A stretch of 64,000 bases of DNA from Boswellia sacra (lineage: Eukaryota; Streptophyta; Magnoliopsida; Sapindales; Burseraceae), in contig SNVD02010073.1 in the NCBI GenBank assembly GCA_013180625.2, positions 62,001 through 126,000 on the forward strand. The letters are read 5' to 3'. The position numbers and the translations under genes were made by a program. The notes under the pieces were generated by a model, which worked only from the letters and a program-made list of their open reading frames with translations, searched no databases and was not told the DNA's origin. How positions within the stretch are numbered: the first letter of the stretch is position 1; each line of letters starts with the position of its first letter. Shown one piece after another: positions 14,701-26,604 of the stretch.

Positions 14701-15132
14701 ACATCCAAAAACAGAATTGAAATTGTTAAAATACCAACAGAAAAACAGAGGAATGATGACAATAAAAAAATGAATTTTCATCCTCCTCGAGCAAACCAAA
14801 GGCCACACAACAAAGACTGTCCTAAGAAATATTAAAAATCTCGGGTTAAGCTCTGGTACATGGGATTGCCTGTGAGAGACAAATTGAGAGAGAGTTTCCA
14901 TCCAAATTTGAAATACGAGAAGTACAATTTACAGTAGCAAAGCTAAAACTATCATCAACAACTTAGCCATATTGACATGATTAATAATTACAACCAACAA
15001 TAAAATATATAATAAACATAAATATATCACCATACCATCAGCATTGATGGCTCCACATTTCTTCATTACAATAAAAAGCAGTAGAATGTATACAAGCCAT
15101 GGACGTCGACATTTTATTGGATAAATGCCCAT
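5731..15132 (-). CDS. FEI1: LRR receptor-like kinase FEI1/FEI2
   Basis: Leucine-rich-repeat receptor-like kinase of the plasma membrane. Arabidopsis FEI1/FEI2 act in cell-wall synthesis and bind ACC synthase. Thirteen exons: 15132-15036, 14696-14561, 13116-13045, 12935-12864, 12718-12647, 11777-11706, 11599-11528, 10964-10867, 10558-10394, 10269-9937, 8525-8280, 7223-7090, 5949-5731. All are GT-AG and in frame, total 1788 nt, 595 aa (FEI1 is about 591). Exon 1 is a signal peptide ([12 protein letters not shown], then a hydrophobic run). Exons 3-7 are each exactly 72 nt, one LRR per exon. The membrane segment is about residues 240-265. In the kinase, the Gly loop GVGGFG starts near 317, with Lys338, HRDIK at 431-435, DFG at 451-453 and Glu479 of APE, so all catalytic residues are present. 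The C-terminus [11 protein letters not shown] is the family signature. FEI1 versus FEI2 cannot be decided from this. Confidence 0.96.
6725..6796. repeat. Pyrimidine-rich (CTTT)n microsatellite
   Basis: Run of CTTT/TTTC units followed by a T tract, inside the last intron of the FEI-like gene. Confidence 0.85.
8011..8032. repeat. (CT)11 microsatellite
   Basis: Perfect dinucleotide run in the intron between exons 11 and 12 of the FEI-like gene. Confidence 0.95.
11155..11391. repeat. Imperfect tandem duplication, period about 116 bp
   Basis: A segment beginning TGTCCATAGCTTT at 11155 is repeated from 11271. Both copies contain CAGCCTATAA, ACCCTAATTTCTGTG and ACAGCTTGTTCAC with scattered mismatches. 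It lies in the intron between exons 7 and 8 of the FEI-like gene and is followed by an (AC)n run near 11406-11421. Confidence 0.85.
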
Positions 15133-16930
15133 CATGGCACTCAACAAGCATAAAGTAGATTTTGTAAATCATCGGATGCACCAAGCTCCAGAACAATTCC
15201 TGGGTAACATGAGGTTATTTGGTGGCAATCACAGAAGAAAGAAACCTTTTTCCTGCAGACAAGAAGAGTGTCTATTACAAAGAACAGCAAGAAGAAGCGA
15301 GTAATCAAGAAAATGTTAAAAAAACAGTAGTTTTAACTGTACCACCAACTGTACCAACAATAGATACTGTTAACGTTCAGATTCAATATCCCAAAAAAAA
15401 AAAAGAAAGCATGTGACATTCAGAAAACAAGAAAAACATCTTTCTGCCACAAGGAAATGATTAACAAGATCAAACCACTTATTATCTTACTTAAGGCATT
15501 GACTCAAAGGAAAGAAGAAACTGAAATTCATATATATGTATTATTCTGATTTCAAGCAACCAAAAGAAAAAAATAAATTAAAGAATTTTAAAAAATTAAA
15601 AAGATTGCTACACGTTGGAAACCATACTAGAAAAAAAATGAAGTGTATGCTTTTTTTTTTTTTTAACCCATGAGAATCATCTACTCCTTATACCACGAAA
15701 TAAAGTGGCAGTTTTCTTTGGAAAGAACCTGAAAAAGCATTCAGAAAGTTGGCATGATCTGATGCAACAAAGAAACAGAGGGCAAAGGAAACATATAATC
15801 TTCCTACAGTCTTAAATTCATTTAACATTCAAACTTTCAAGTCCGAAATTAAAAATTTTTCATACAAGTTACTAAATTTTATAAATTCAAAAGATCAAAT
15901 GACACTTAAAAACCATTCACAAAACGAAATGCCCATTCAAAATGCATTTAACATTATGACACCATTTCCCTTTTAGTAATGACATTCTTGGAATGGGAAT
16001 CAACTAACAATGCACCGAATCACGGACACTGCGAGGTAGAGTTGCTCAAATGTTTCATTCACGACACAGTAATTCGAGTTTTAAGATAAAATGAAAGAGC
16101 AAACAATCACTTCAAAACTGGATCTTTCAATGTAAGCCAAGCATTCAGTCACGAGTTCAACAATCAAATCAACACTTTCAACAAATACTAGAGACTCCTC
16201 TTACTGAGTTTAAATAAAAATTAATTCATTCACCACTAAGGAAACATCAACATTAACCTAAAAATCTCATTATAATTTTTATAAAACAGAAAAAAAAAGT
16301 AAAAATTAAAAAACGAGCAGTCCAAGTACGGTGCTTGAAATTAACTAGTATTAAACGACATAAAACCCAAAATTAAACACAATTCAGTTTACTATGAGCT
16401 GAAACTAACTAAATTGCTTCACAAGTTCGATAATTTACATTTCTACCCAGCTGAAAACACTATTCTCTACCCCAACTCGACAGAGGTTAACTATAACAGT
16501 CGTTAAGGAAACAGTAAAATGACAGCGTTGGACAGCAATGACCGATCCGAGACAAATTGAAGACACAAATAAAGTAGAAACAAGTGATTGATTGGGCGAA
16601 ATTTGGACAAAAATCTCGAAGCGCTTTTAGAAGAATCTGAAGTGAAGGAGAAGAGTAACAGGCGCAGCCAAACAGACCTCTTGATTCTGATCTGGTAAGG
16701 AAGGGAATGGAGGGGAGGGGGCTTCAGCAGTTGAGCTGTAAAGTGAAACGAACAGGAACAACAACAAATAATACAAATATCAAAAAAGCGAAGAAATTTT
16801 TTTTTTCTTTTTTTGTGAGATTTGTTTGTGTGATTGAAGGCGATGAGAGAGAGAGAGAAAGGGAGGAATCGATGCTTGGAATTAAAATGGGACATGAGCA
16901 GTAGCCAATAAGAGTGGAGTATTTGAGCAC
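15133..16930 (-). promoter_or_regulatory. Probable leader, leader intron and promoter region of the FEI-like gene
   Basis: On the minus strand, about 16890-16690 is pyrimidine-rich with a CT run (GAGAGAGAGA on plus near 16846-16857), typical of plant 5' leaders. It lies 1.6 kb upstream of the start codon at 15132, which suggests a leader interrupted by a long intron. No TATA box was pinned down. Long open frames here on the minus strand are low-complexity read-through. Confidence 0.4.
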
Positions 16931-18960
16931 GTGCGAGTGAGACCTCCTGTACGTGCCAACCGACGCTTTCCTTCTTTCTAGAACTACGGCTCGGATGCTT
17001 ATGCATCAGTGACGTGTAAATATCTTCGCCCGCCTTATATTTGTTGAAACACTATTTAGCCCTTTATAGTTTTAGAAATTTCATGGTCCCTCATTTTGTT
17101 TTGACATCTAATATATTTCGTATAAATACAAGCTTTTAATCAAAATTCGTCTTGCTATTTTTTTATTTTGTCATCAATCAATGTGTAATTTTTTTAGTGA
17201 TATCAAGTGAGAATTTTTACTCCCCTAATAGTAGTAAATATTATTTAATTATACACATTATTAAATTTTGAAATGATTTCTATTGAAAATTAAAAAATAT
17301 TTATTTTCATTATTTTGTTAACTAAATAATGGTTCATTGAATTTATTTTGAAATAAAAAAGTTATTTTGAGTAAAAATCTAGTAGATAAGTATAATATGT
17401 TATGATTGGGCCTAAAGGACTAAAGCTATCACCCTGCAAGCCTGGGTGGTCACAATCGCCAAATGAATTAAGGCGACTATTTTTCGCCCTTGCATTTGAT
17501 TGTGGATGGTCAACCTTACTATATCTGTTCTCCCGTAGTAGCAGTTATCTACCTAAGAAAATGACTTTAATTTTTGAATCCTCCAAAAAAGGTACCGTCA
17601 CCCATAAAACATATGGTAGGCTTTCACAAAAACATAAGTGATGCAGTGAACACTAAACCTATATTTCTATGTCCTTTAAGAGACCCTCGGATTATATGAG
17701 TTTATCATCTCGAAATCTCAAGTACATACTATTGCCTTTGTTATTTGTAGGAGCGGATTTTAGTACACACTTTTGATTAGATTAGGCAGCTTCTTTTGAG
17801 TGTGCTATTGGGCTAGCAGAATGGTGTCAAGAGCTGGAAGGGGCTCCAGGCAGTCGCTTTCTCGTAGGGGCGAGGTTTGATACCTATAAAGATACTCCGA
17901 TGCCTAAGTTAGATATCAATTATATGTTTGGATAAAACAAAGTGTGAATCAAATAGAAGCATAAAGAGAAAATAACAAAAGATGAAGGAGGACAAAAGTT
18001 TAGGAATGACGATACAATTTTAGGATCCTAGCAATATATATTGATGAAGAAATGATCAAAATGAAAATAAAATGGTATGCGCACATTTTCAAAAATATCT
18101 ATTGTAACATGATTCCTTTAAAAGGCAAAGTAATGGTGGGAGGGGTCATAAGATTTCTAAAGTAGAAGAGGCTAAATAAAGTATGACAAACCTCAAGGAG
18201 ATCAAGAAAATGGGCATATCCGTAATCACTTCGTATGTACTTGTAATTGTATTCGACCGACTTCAGTATTACTTGTTCAGTCAAACCAATACAGTCAATT
18301 TATAATTTCTTTTAATCAGATTTACAGCGTCATTTTTATTAAGAGAATATTTAAAACTTAAAAGCACTTTTTTTCAGAGAACGACTTCAAGAAAGTCTTT
18401 TTTTTTTAAGTATACTTTTGAAAAACAGTTTATGCTTTTTCCGTGTAGAGTTTATTGACAAAGATTTAGTCCTTGGATAGGATTTATTTAGAAGATCGCC
18501 ATTATGCATTTCTTTTAACGAGCTGTAATGACAATTTATCAGTTAATGCATATATAAGATAGTTTTTGACCGTACAAAACATACGAGATTCAACGATTAC
18601 AGTTTAACACCATTTATGATAATGATATGATATCTGTTATTAGAATAAATAATATGTCCTCGATCATCTGTAAATAATATGTCCTCGATCATCTGTGGCA
18701 CATACATGGCATGACAATAACACAAATTAAAGACTAAAAATATCATTAATTATATAATGAAAGTGTAGATTTAGCCATTTAGGAAGAATAAATAAGACCT
18801 TGAAAAAAATCTTCAACTTCTATAATGTTTTTTAAACAATAACCTCATTTCAATAAAATTTTATATCATAGTTTTATGTTCGGTAGCTAGAGAGTTGTCA
18901 AATAATAGTTGCTCGTGGCAACTCCATAGCTTTAGTAGTTCAACCGCGAACAAAAGGTTA
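16931..18960. other. Intergenic AT-rich DNA with old repeat remnants
   Basis: No gene seen. On the minus strand about 17930-17770 reads like a degraded LTR fragment, with the motif CATCGGAGTATCTTTATAGG resembling a sequence common in plant gypsy LTRs (weak, from memory). A 25-bp perfect tandem duplication lies at 18647-18696. The last five bases, GGTTA, are the target-site copy of the retrotransposon that follows. Confidence 0.45.
18647..18696. repeat. Perfect 25-bp tandem duplication
   Basis: The unit AAATAATATGTCCTCGATCA plus TCTGT occurs twice head to tail with no mismatch, so it is a recent local slippage or filler event. Confidence 0.95.
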
Positions 18961-19849
18961 TGTTGGTGTCAACATCTAGTACATATATATGTGTCATGCA
19001 CATGATGAATTTTGTTCAACTTGTGATAAAACAAGAATATTATTTTGCTCCTTATTTTATTATTTCTAGAATTATAATATAAGAAGTATTTGATTTATAA
19101 TAAATATCTTCTTAGATTAGGATATAGTATTTTGTATCCTAATTAGAATAGTAGAATATTTATTTGTCCTAATTCCTTTAGGAGTTTAATTATATTCCTT
19201 CCTATTTTATTTCTCCTAATCATAATGTGATTTTGATTTAGTTTTTTTGCAGGATTTCCAGGAGATTTTGTCTAGGCATCCCACTATATATACTACATTA
19301 TTTTTACATAACTTGGCTGGCGAAATTCATTAGTTGGTGGGAAGTGTTCTTTGTTTCGGCATTCCAAGATTTGAGAGAAAAGCTTCAACATAAATTGGAA
19401 TGTCTTTATTGATTTGATTCTTTGAGTCTTTGATTCATGTATGAGAGGTAGAAATCGTACATGAGTTGTTGATTAAGTCTATGAGAGTTAGTAGACAATT
19501 TGGGATAACTTTCGGGTTAAGTGTTTATGTAATTCAACGTCAGATGTCGTTTGTTATGTATAACTTAACAGTGTATTGTTAAGTTATCTGCGACAGAGAG
19601 TGAGCAGTGTCACTAGAGTTTAAGATCTTGGCGGGATTTTGTTTTACAAAGATTAGGTTAGTGTGTGAGGGTGAGTCAGCACTGTAAAAGATCTTAACGA
19701 TTGTACAAACAAGAACTTAGTGAATTGTAGCTCTATAGCTGTCTGTGGATGTAGGTTTTATAACCAAACCACGTAAAAATCCTCCTATGCCGATTTACTT
19801 TACAGTTTACTGTTATATTTCTTATAACTGCATACTTCCAGAACTTACA
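18961..19849 (+). repeat. 5' LTR of the copia element (889 bp)
   Basis: Begins TG and ends CA. A TATA-like stretch (CTATATATAC) lies near 19284-19293 and is the likely element promoter. It differs from the 3' LTR by about 6%, mostly transitions, and keeps a ~24-bp segment near 19205-19228 that the 3' copy lacks. Confidence 0.95.
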
Positions 19850-19851
19850 AT

Positions 19852-19869
19852 TGGTATCAAAGCAGGTTC
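19852..19869 (+). other. Primer binding site
   Basis: TGGTATCAAAGCAGGTTC, two bases after the 5' LTR. It matches the complement of the 3' end of plant initiator-methionine tRNA apart from an A in place of the usual G. It would prime minus-strand cDNA synthesis. Confidence 0.9.
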
Positions 19870-19917
19870 ACTGATAGACAAGTGAAGAAAATGATCACAG
19901 TGTTCTAGAAGGATGGA

Positions 19918-22900
19918 GTTTATTTGCAATGGAGGATCCGGAACACAACCACATATTCTTGACGATAGTAATTACCAATATTGGAATGTAAGAATTCTGA
20001 ACTTAACTCATTAAAGTCGAGTCCCAAGAGCAATGAGACATTTGTTTCTCATCTGAGTTCTTTCAAATCCAGTCCTGAAAAGGTAAAGAAATTCATTCTA
20101 ATTTGTTATTTTTGTGGTAAAAAGGGACATATTAGACCAAGATGCTTTAAATTGTTGAATCTTTTTCATAAAAGATCAAAACAGTTCAAACTGTTACCAA
20201 AATCACAACTGCAGTGGGTTAAGAAAGATAAGACAGTATGCCATGTTGCTCTTACTACTCTTAAACATACTTCTAACAGTTTTTGATATTTTGACAGTGG
20301 TTATTCCAGGCACATAACTAGAAATAAACAGCTTTTAATAGATTTTAAAGCATGCAGGGATGGTAATGTCACCTATGGAGATGTAGCAAAGAGTAAGATC
20401 ATTGGTAAAGGCACGTTAAATGTCAAAGGCCTACCCAATTTTCAAAATATATTATTGATTGAAGGTTTTAAAGCTAATCTTATTAGTATTAGTCAGATTT
20501 GCGATTACAAGTATATTGTTAATTTCACACAAAACAAATGCATGGTCTTAGATAATTTTGGTAAATACATTCTAGAAGGTAATAGATCTTCGGATAATTG
20601 TTATTTAGTAAAGATTGCATTTCAAGCTAGGATTTCAGATTTAGAATTGTGGCATCAAAAATTAGGACACTTAAATTACAAAGACTTGATTAAATTAACT
20701 AAGTTAGGTGCTGTAAAAGGAGTTCCTAAACTTGATGACAAAGTTAATGAAATTTGTGGACCATGTCAAATAGGAAAACAAATTAGAAGTTCACACAAAT
20801 CAAATCCACATCTTAGCACATCCAAAATACTTGATTTGCTTCATATGGATCTTATGGGTCCTATACAAATTGAAAGCATTGCAGGTAAGAGATACATATT
20901 TGTTTGTGTGGATGATTTTTCTAGATATACTTGGGTTGATTTCATTAAAGAAAAATATGACACTTTTGAGGTTTTCAGGAATCTTTGTATTAAACTTGAA
21001 AATGAGCAAAATAGGAACATTGGGAGAATTGTGAGAATAAGAAGTGATCATGGTAAAGAGTTCAAAAATGTTAGCTATGCTGACTTTTGCAAATATCATG
21101 GAATTGATCATGAATTTTCAGCTCCCAAAACCCCTGAACAAAATGGCATTGTAGAAAGGAAGAATAGAACTCTTCAAGAGATAGCTAGAGTGATGCTCAA
21201 TAGCAAAAAATTGACCAAGAGGTTATGGGCTGAAGTAATAAGCACTACTTGTTATATTTCAAATAAACTTTTTCTTAGACATGGTACTAACCAGACACCT
21301 TATGAAATTTTGAAAGGTAGAAAACCGAATTTGAAATATTTTTGTGTTTTTGATGCAGGTGTTACATCTTAAATGACAGAGAACAATTAAGAAAATTAGA
21401 TCTAAGCAGTGATGAAGGAGTCTTTGTGGGATATGCACAAAACAGCAAAGCATTTCGAGTTTACAATCTGAGAACTGAGGCAGTCATGGAATCTGTAAAC
21501 GTAGTATTTGATGATCTGGAAGATTATGCAAAGTACTCACAAGAGGAAAACATAACTAGCTTCACAGAAGATATAGAGAAATCAGATTCTGACAGCAATA
21601 ATAAAGAAGATTATGATATGAAAGAGGAAACAACGGCTGTTACACTCAACGTAACAGTAACATCTGACAACTCAGATTTGAACAGAAATTCAATCAGGAA
21701 TGAAGATGAAAGGAAAGATCCACCTATATGGATTCAGAAGGCACATCCAACAAGTTCTATCATTGGAACACCAGATGGCATGATGAAGACTCGAAGCAAG
21801 GTAAGAAATCAGGTAAGATTTGCATGTTATGTTTCTTTAGTTGAACCAAAAAAATGTAAAAGAAGCCTTAAAAGAATATGTGTGGATTCAAGTCATGCAA
21901 GATGAACTTAATCAGTTTAAAAGAAATGAAGTATAGGAATTAGTTCCTAGGCCAGAAAATGCATATGTTATTACAACTAAATAGATATTCAAAAATAAAA
22001 CTGATGAAAGTGGACAAATAGTAAGAAATAAGGCTAGGCTAGTTGCACAAGGTTACACATAAGTAGAAGGCATAGACTTTGATGAAACCTTTGCACCAGT
22101 AGCTAGACTTGAGTCAATCAGATTACTGCTTGTAATTGCTTATTTGCTTGATTTTAAATTGTATTAAATGGATGTTAAAACAGCATTTTTAAATGGTTAT
22201 CTCAATGAAGAAGTTTTTGTTGAACAGCTTAAAGGTTTTGAAGATCCTAAACATCCTGATTTTGTGTACAAATTACACAAAGCTTTGTATGGTTTGAAAC
22301 AAGCTCCTAGAGCTTGGTATGAAAGGTTGACAAACTTTTTGATCAACAGAGGTTATAAAAGAGGCAGCAATGATAAGACTTTGTTTATCAAACATGCATC
22401 TGCACAAATATATATGGATGACATTGTATTCGGATCAACTAACAAAAGCAAAATTAATGAGTTTGTTAAGTTGATGCAGGAAGAGTTTGAGATGAGTATG
22501 GTAGAAGAATTAAATTTCTTTATTGGTTTGCAGGTTAAGCAAATGAATGATGAAATATTCATATCTCAATCAAAATATGCAAAAAATCTTGTAAAGAAAT
22601 TTGGGCTTGAGAAATCAAAACCAATGAAAACTCATATTAGTACTAACCTTAAACTTTCAAAAGACAATGCAGGAAAAGATGTTGATACAAGTTTGTACAA
22701 AAGCATTATTGACAGCCTGCTATACCTCACAGTAAGCAGACCAGTGTGTTTTAGTGTAGGACTTTGTGCAAGATTTCAAACAAATCCAAAAGAATCACAT
22801 CTTGCAGCAGCAAAAAGAATCATCAGGTATGTCCATGGAACATATGATTATGGAATATGGTTTTCTAAAGACACAAATGATTATCTTGCAAGGTTTAGTG

Positions 22901-23322
22901 ATGCTGACTGGGTAGGAAATGCAGATGACAGAATAAAGTACCTCAGGAGGATGTTTTTATCTTGGTACTAACTTAGTTTCATGGCACAGCAAAAAGCAGA
23001 ATTCTATTTCTTTGTCAACTGCTGAAGCCAAATACATAGCAGCAGGGAGTTGAGTGACTATGGTATTAAATAAAAGCCCATAACTGTATTTTGTGATAAT
23101 ACTAGTGCTATAAATATTTCCAAAAATCTTGTTCAGCACTCTAGAACAAAACACATTGACATAAGATACCATTTTAGAAGGGAACTAGTAGAATCTAAGG
23201 TGATACACATTGAACATATCTCTACTGATAGACAATTGACTGACTTGTTCACTAAGGCGTTGGATACAACAAGATTTGAAAATCTAAGAAAAGCCTTAGG
23301 CATCTGTCAGTTATCTATATAA
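19918..23322 (+). pseudogene. gag-pol of the copia element, broken
   Basis: A gag start region (motif YQYWNVRI near 19970-19995) is cut short, and most of the capsid part is missing. What follows is a zinc knuckle, C-x2-C-x4-H-x4-C (CYFCGKKGHIRPRC). The aspartic protease motif FDSG lies near 20290, just after an in-frame TGA at 20284. The integrase at about 20600-21340 has an HHCC finger (HQKLGH ... CGPC) and D, D, E positions in DLMGP, SDHG and VERKNR. The frame is lost near 21340 and again near 21890. The reverse transcriptase keeps YMDDI near 22410 but has in-frame stops at 21934, 21982, 22060 and 22165. RNase H (SDADWVGN near 22900) is frameshifted and partly deleted; its tail is readable to about 23322. 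Not functional. Confidence 0.93.
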
Positions 23323-24152
23323 ACACTGTATGCTGTTATGTTAATTATATCTGTAGTATCATAAGTTTTCTTCTAATTAAGCATATGTGAGCTGTGATAT
23401 AAAATTATGTGAATGATGAAATACTGGTTTAAAAAAATATATAGAGATGGCTACCGGTATATGATGTGTGAAAGCCATCCGTTGAGAGTAACTTCATTGT
23501 ATCTAGGAAATATGGTGAGATCACCCACTCAATTGGAAAAGGGCTACCTCTATACATGTGTGAAAGCTACTGTATTTATTTAAAAATTTCACATTGAGAC
23601 TAACTTTTGTGTGTGTAAGAAGCATGCTCGAGTTGATCACTCAATTGGATAAAGTGATAAAATACAATGCAAGTAATTAAACAGCTCTTAAATATGCTTT
23701 CTTAGAATGATTCATATGATGCTCAGATATTGTTGTTATGTTATTGTTAACTGTTTTATGTTACGTTTTTCAAAACATACGATGCTCTTTGTGCTTATCC
23801 AAAATTTGATTTTCCTGTGTGTCCATGTGTCAAAAATGCCATGTCAGCATTATTGAATTGAGAGGGAGAATTTTCAGTGGCGAGAATCCTAATTCTATTA
23901 GAATTCCTTATTCTAATGGGAATCAAATTTTGAATTTTTATTCATTAATGTTAGTTATGAAACGGTTTTTGGAAAGGAAATTAACATTAATTTTTTGTTA
24001 AAAACAAAATTTTTTTAAATCAGCCTAGTATATTACGAAATTTCTTAGGGCTTCTCCTGTTCATTCCATACCCATTCAACAGTTTCTCTATTGTCCCTCG
24101 TCATGTTTCTCTTCTTGTTCTGAGAACTTTGTGCAAATTACAAACCCTAACA
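23323..24152. other. Non-coding spacer between pol and the third ORF
   Basis: About 830 bp inside the retrotransposon with no long open frame; AT-rich. Repeated GAGA(T)CACCCACTCAATTGG-like and TTGATCACTCAATTGG segments near 23517 and 23633 suggest a small internal duplication. Confidence 0.6.
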
Positions 24153-26039
24153 ATGGCGACGAACACAGAATCCTCAAAATCCACCAGTTCTTCATCTTCT
24201 CACAGCGATTCCAGTTACAACAGGAGCAATAGTATACCGTCATCTCCAACGCAACAAGCACATGCAGAGATCGCTGTTGATTCCGCCATGAGTGAGGATG
24301 AGCAAGTTCCAGTGAAAAAGATGAAAGACAAAGTCAAACCAAAGTTCAACAAGTTCCTTACGGAAGCCATCAAACAAAAGTTTGTGAAATACACCTCAAA
24401 GAGGAAACTACAGATGGAAAGGCCGGTGAAACTGATAGATTTCAACACCTATGGCATGAGTGAGATGCTTAAGTCTATCTACTGGACTCGAATGGTAACA
24501 AATTTCCCACCCCCTGTGAAGCCTTTAATTCAAGAATTCTATGCAAATATCACTACTGCCATTGATGACCCGAAAAGCTTTCATTATCACAAGGTTTATT
24601 GTAGAGGAAAGTTTGTTAAATTCTCTCCAAATGTCATTAACACATTCCTTGACATTCCCATAGGCAGTTTGCATGCTTTAGATGAGGAATTTAACATGGC
24701 TGAAGTGATTAAGGAATTAACTGGTATAGAAGATATTGATTGAAAACCGAGAGATGGTATAGATCAGCAGTACCTTAGGAAGAAGTATAGAGTGATGCAT
24801 AAGATTGCACAGTTCAATTGGCTTCCCTCTTCCCATCAAAATTAGGTTCGTGAGGATAGAGTGAAATTTTTGTACTATTTGGGCACCAATCGACCAGTAA
24901 AGTTTGGTTTGCTAGCCTATAGGATGATAGTTCAGATAGGTCCATATCATTCTGACTATCACTTACTTGTGTTTCCCTGCTTGATTCAAGGGATTCTTGC
25001 ACAAAATAGCATTCCTATAAGCCCCAAGGAACAAACAAAAATTCTGTCTAAATCCATCACTAAAGGATTTCTTCAAAGATTGCATGATAAAACTGACTTG
25101 CCTGTACCTGAACCAAAGCCAACGAGAGTCAGAAAAAATCAAATGAAATATGTTGAAGAATAACTTGCTTTGATGAACTCTGCTTTGACTGAGATTGTGC
25201 AAGATTTGAAAATTATCAAAGAAAAATAGCATGTTTTAGAGGCAAAATTTACAGGGCAATATGGTACAACAGAAGATCTACAGCCAATGGAGACTGAACA
25301 TGTGGATCTTGCAAAGTCAGCTAAGCATACACCAGTTCCAGAAGCACCAATGCCTGCTGAAACTGAACAAATGGCTGAAGCAGGAGAAGTTGCACAACCT
25401 GTTATTGCAATAGATATAATAGTAGCACAGAAGCAGAAGAAAAAGCACATCAAGTCAATTGCTAAGGGAAGAAAATTGAAGAGAAAGAGGAAAGATGAAA
25501 TGGTGAAGCAAACATCTGACAAACAGAAGAAGAAAATTGATTCAGCAACTCCAGCATTGCGAGATAAATCACTGTCAGATAAACCAACACAAGTTGAATC
25601 CGAGATAAAACTGTCTTCACCACCTGCTAACAATGAATCTCTTGTTTCTCCAATCCCAGAAGCAAAGCATCTTGATTCACCACCACCTGAAGCTCCAACC
25701 TCATCACCTGCAGCACAACTTGAGGAAGAACACATTCAGGCACCCCCTCCTGCTGAAGAAACAACTGTACCAACCACATCTCCTCCACCTACACTGGCTG
25801 AAAAATCACTGGTTCCTACTCAACAACCTACTGTTGAGTTACCCACAACAGAAACTAGTGTAGAACGACTTGATAAGGAGATTCACAGAGTTGTCGCTGA
25901 AGTAACTGACACTTCCTCTAAGACAGCTGAAGAACAACCTGCTCCTGCGGCTTCTGAGCAACCAACTCCTACCACAACCGGGAAGAGATATAAAAGAAGG
26001 CTGGCAGTTCCTCTTCCCTGCCAGTTCGCAAATCTCTAA
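24153..26039 (+). pseudogene. Env-like / third ORF of the Sirevirus-like element, with four stops
   Basis: A single reading frame of 629 codons runs from an ATG at 24153 to a TAA just after 26036, with in-frame stops only at 24741 (TGA), 24843 (TAG), 25161 (TAA) and 25227 (TAG) and no frameshift seen. The N-terminal third contains VKFSPNVINTFLDIP, resembling the 'putative plant transposon protein' domain found in extra ORFs of several plant LTR families. The C-terminal half is low complexity: a basic KKKHIKS...KLKRKRK patch near 25440-25500, then a Pro/Glu/Thr-rich tail. I see no clear signal peptide or membrane segment, so 'env-like' is a label of position and lineage. The product's role is unknown. 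Confidence 0.8.
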
Positions 26040-26076
26040 GACTTCGTTAAGTGCTTTTGGCACTTATGCTAAAATC

Positions 26077-26603
26077 AAGGGGGAGAAGAGCTCTGATAAT
26101 GTTTTTTGCTAAAATTGTTCCTCTATTCCTTTTAACTCTGTTTATATTTTGTCTGTTTGATTTTTTTTACTGCTTCTTCTCAAGGGATGTAAGTAAGGAG
26201 TAAGGGGGAGTAAGAAAAACTTCTTATGCTTATGCTTGATTTGTGTGTGCATTCGAACTATTTTGATGCTTTGTGTTTTTCTTGTGTTTGTGTGTTTGTG
26301 TTATCTTGATTTAATGACTGGTTTGCATGATCTAATTTCATTGTTGATCTGTTTGCTCTGATCATGATCTGATTGCATTATTGTTTGACAAGTTTGTTAA
26401 ACTTCATTTTGTTTGCAGGATATACATATTCAAACAGTGTTCTGTTATGAGAATTATAACAGCACACTATTCATTCTTTACATATGATATTTTCTGTTTG
26501 CTATTTCATGATAGCTTATTGTTATGATTGACTTATCATGTGTAATTTTTCTTGATCAGAAACAGTTTAGTGTTTTCATCACAAGTTGTCAAAAAGGGAG
26601 AGA
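26077..26603 (+). other. Polypurine tracts, three copies
   Basis: Purine tracts lie at 26077-26090 (AAGGGGGAGAAGAG), 26195-26214 (AAGGAGTAAGGGGGAGTAAG) and 26591-26603 (AAAAAGGGAGAGA). The last abuts the 3' LTR and is the likely plus-strand primer. Extra upstream copies are a trait I recall for Sireviruses. Confidence 0.75.
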
Positions 26604-26604
26604 T

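Noticed and set aside
14557..14901. Alternative FEI first exon starting at 14781 (MKIHFF...)
   Set aside because: The hydrophobic run is intron sequence. A better exon at 15132-15036 with donor GTATGG joins at 14696 and reproduces the family N-terminus ending in ADGEALLSF.
16503..17006. 167-codon open frame on the minus strand upstream of the FEI-like gene
   Set aside because: Low-complexity pyrimidine-rich leader/promoter DNA. No domain, and it overlaps the probable 5' UTR.
19852..19869. Possible tRNA-Met gene
   Set aside because: Only the 3'-end complement is present, directly after an LTR, so it is a primer binding site.
24153..26039. Host gene for a Pro/Thr-rich nuclear protein
   Set aside because: It lies wholly between pol and the 3' LTR of one retrotransposon insertion defined by a perfect target duplication.
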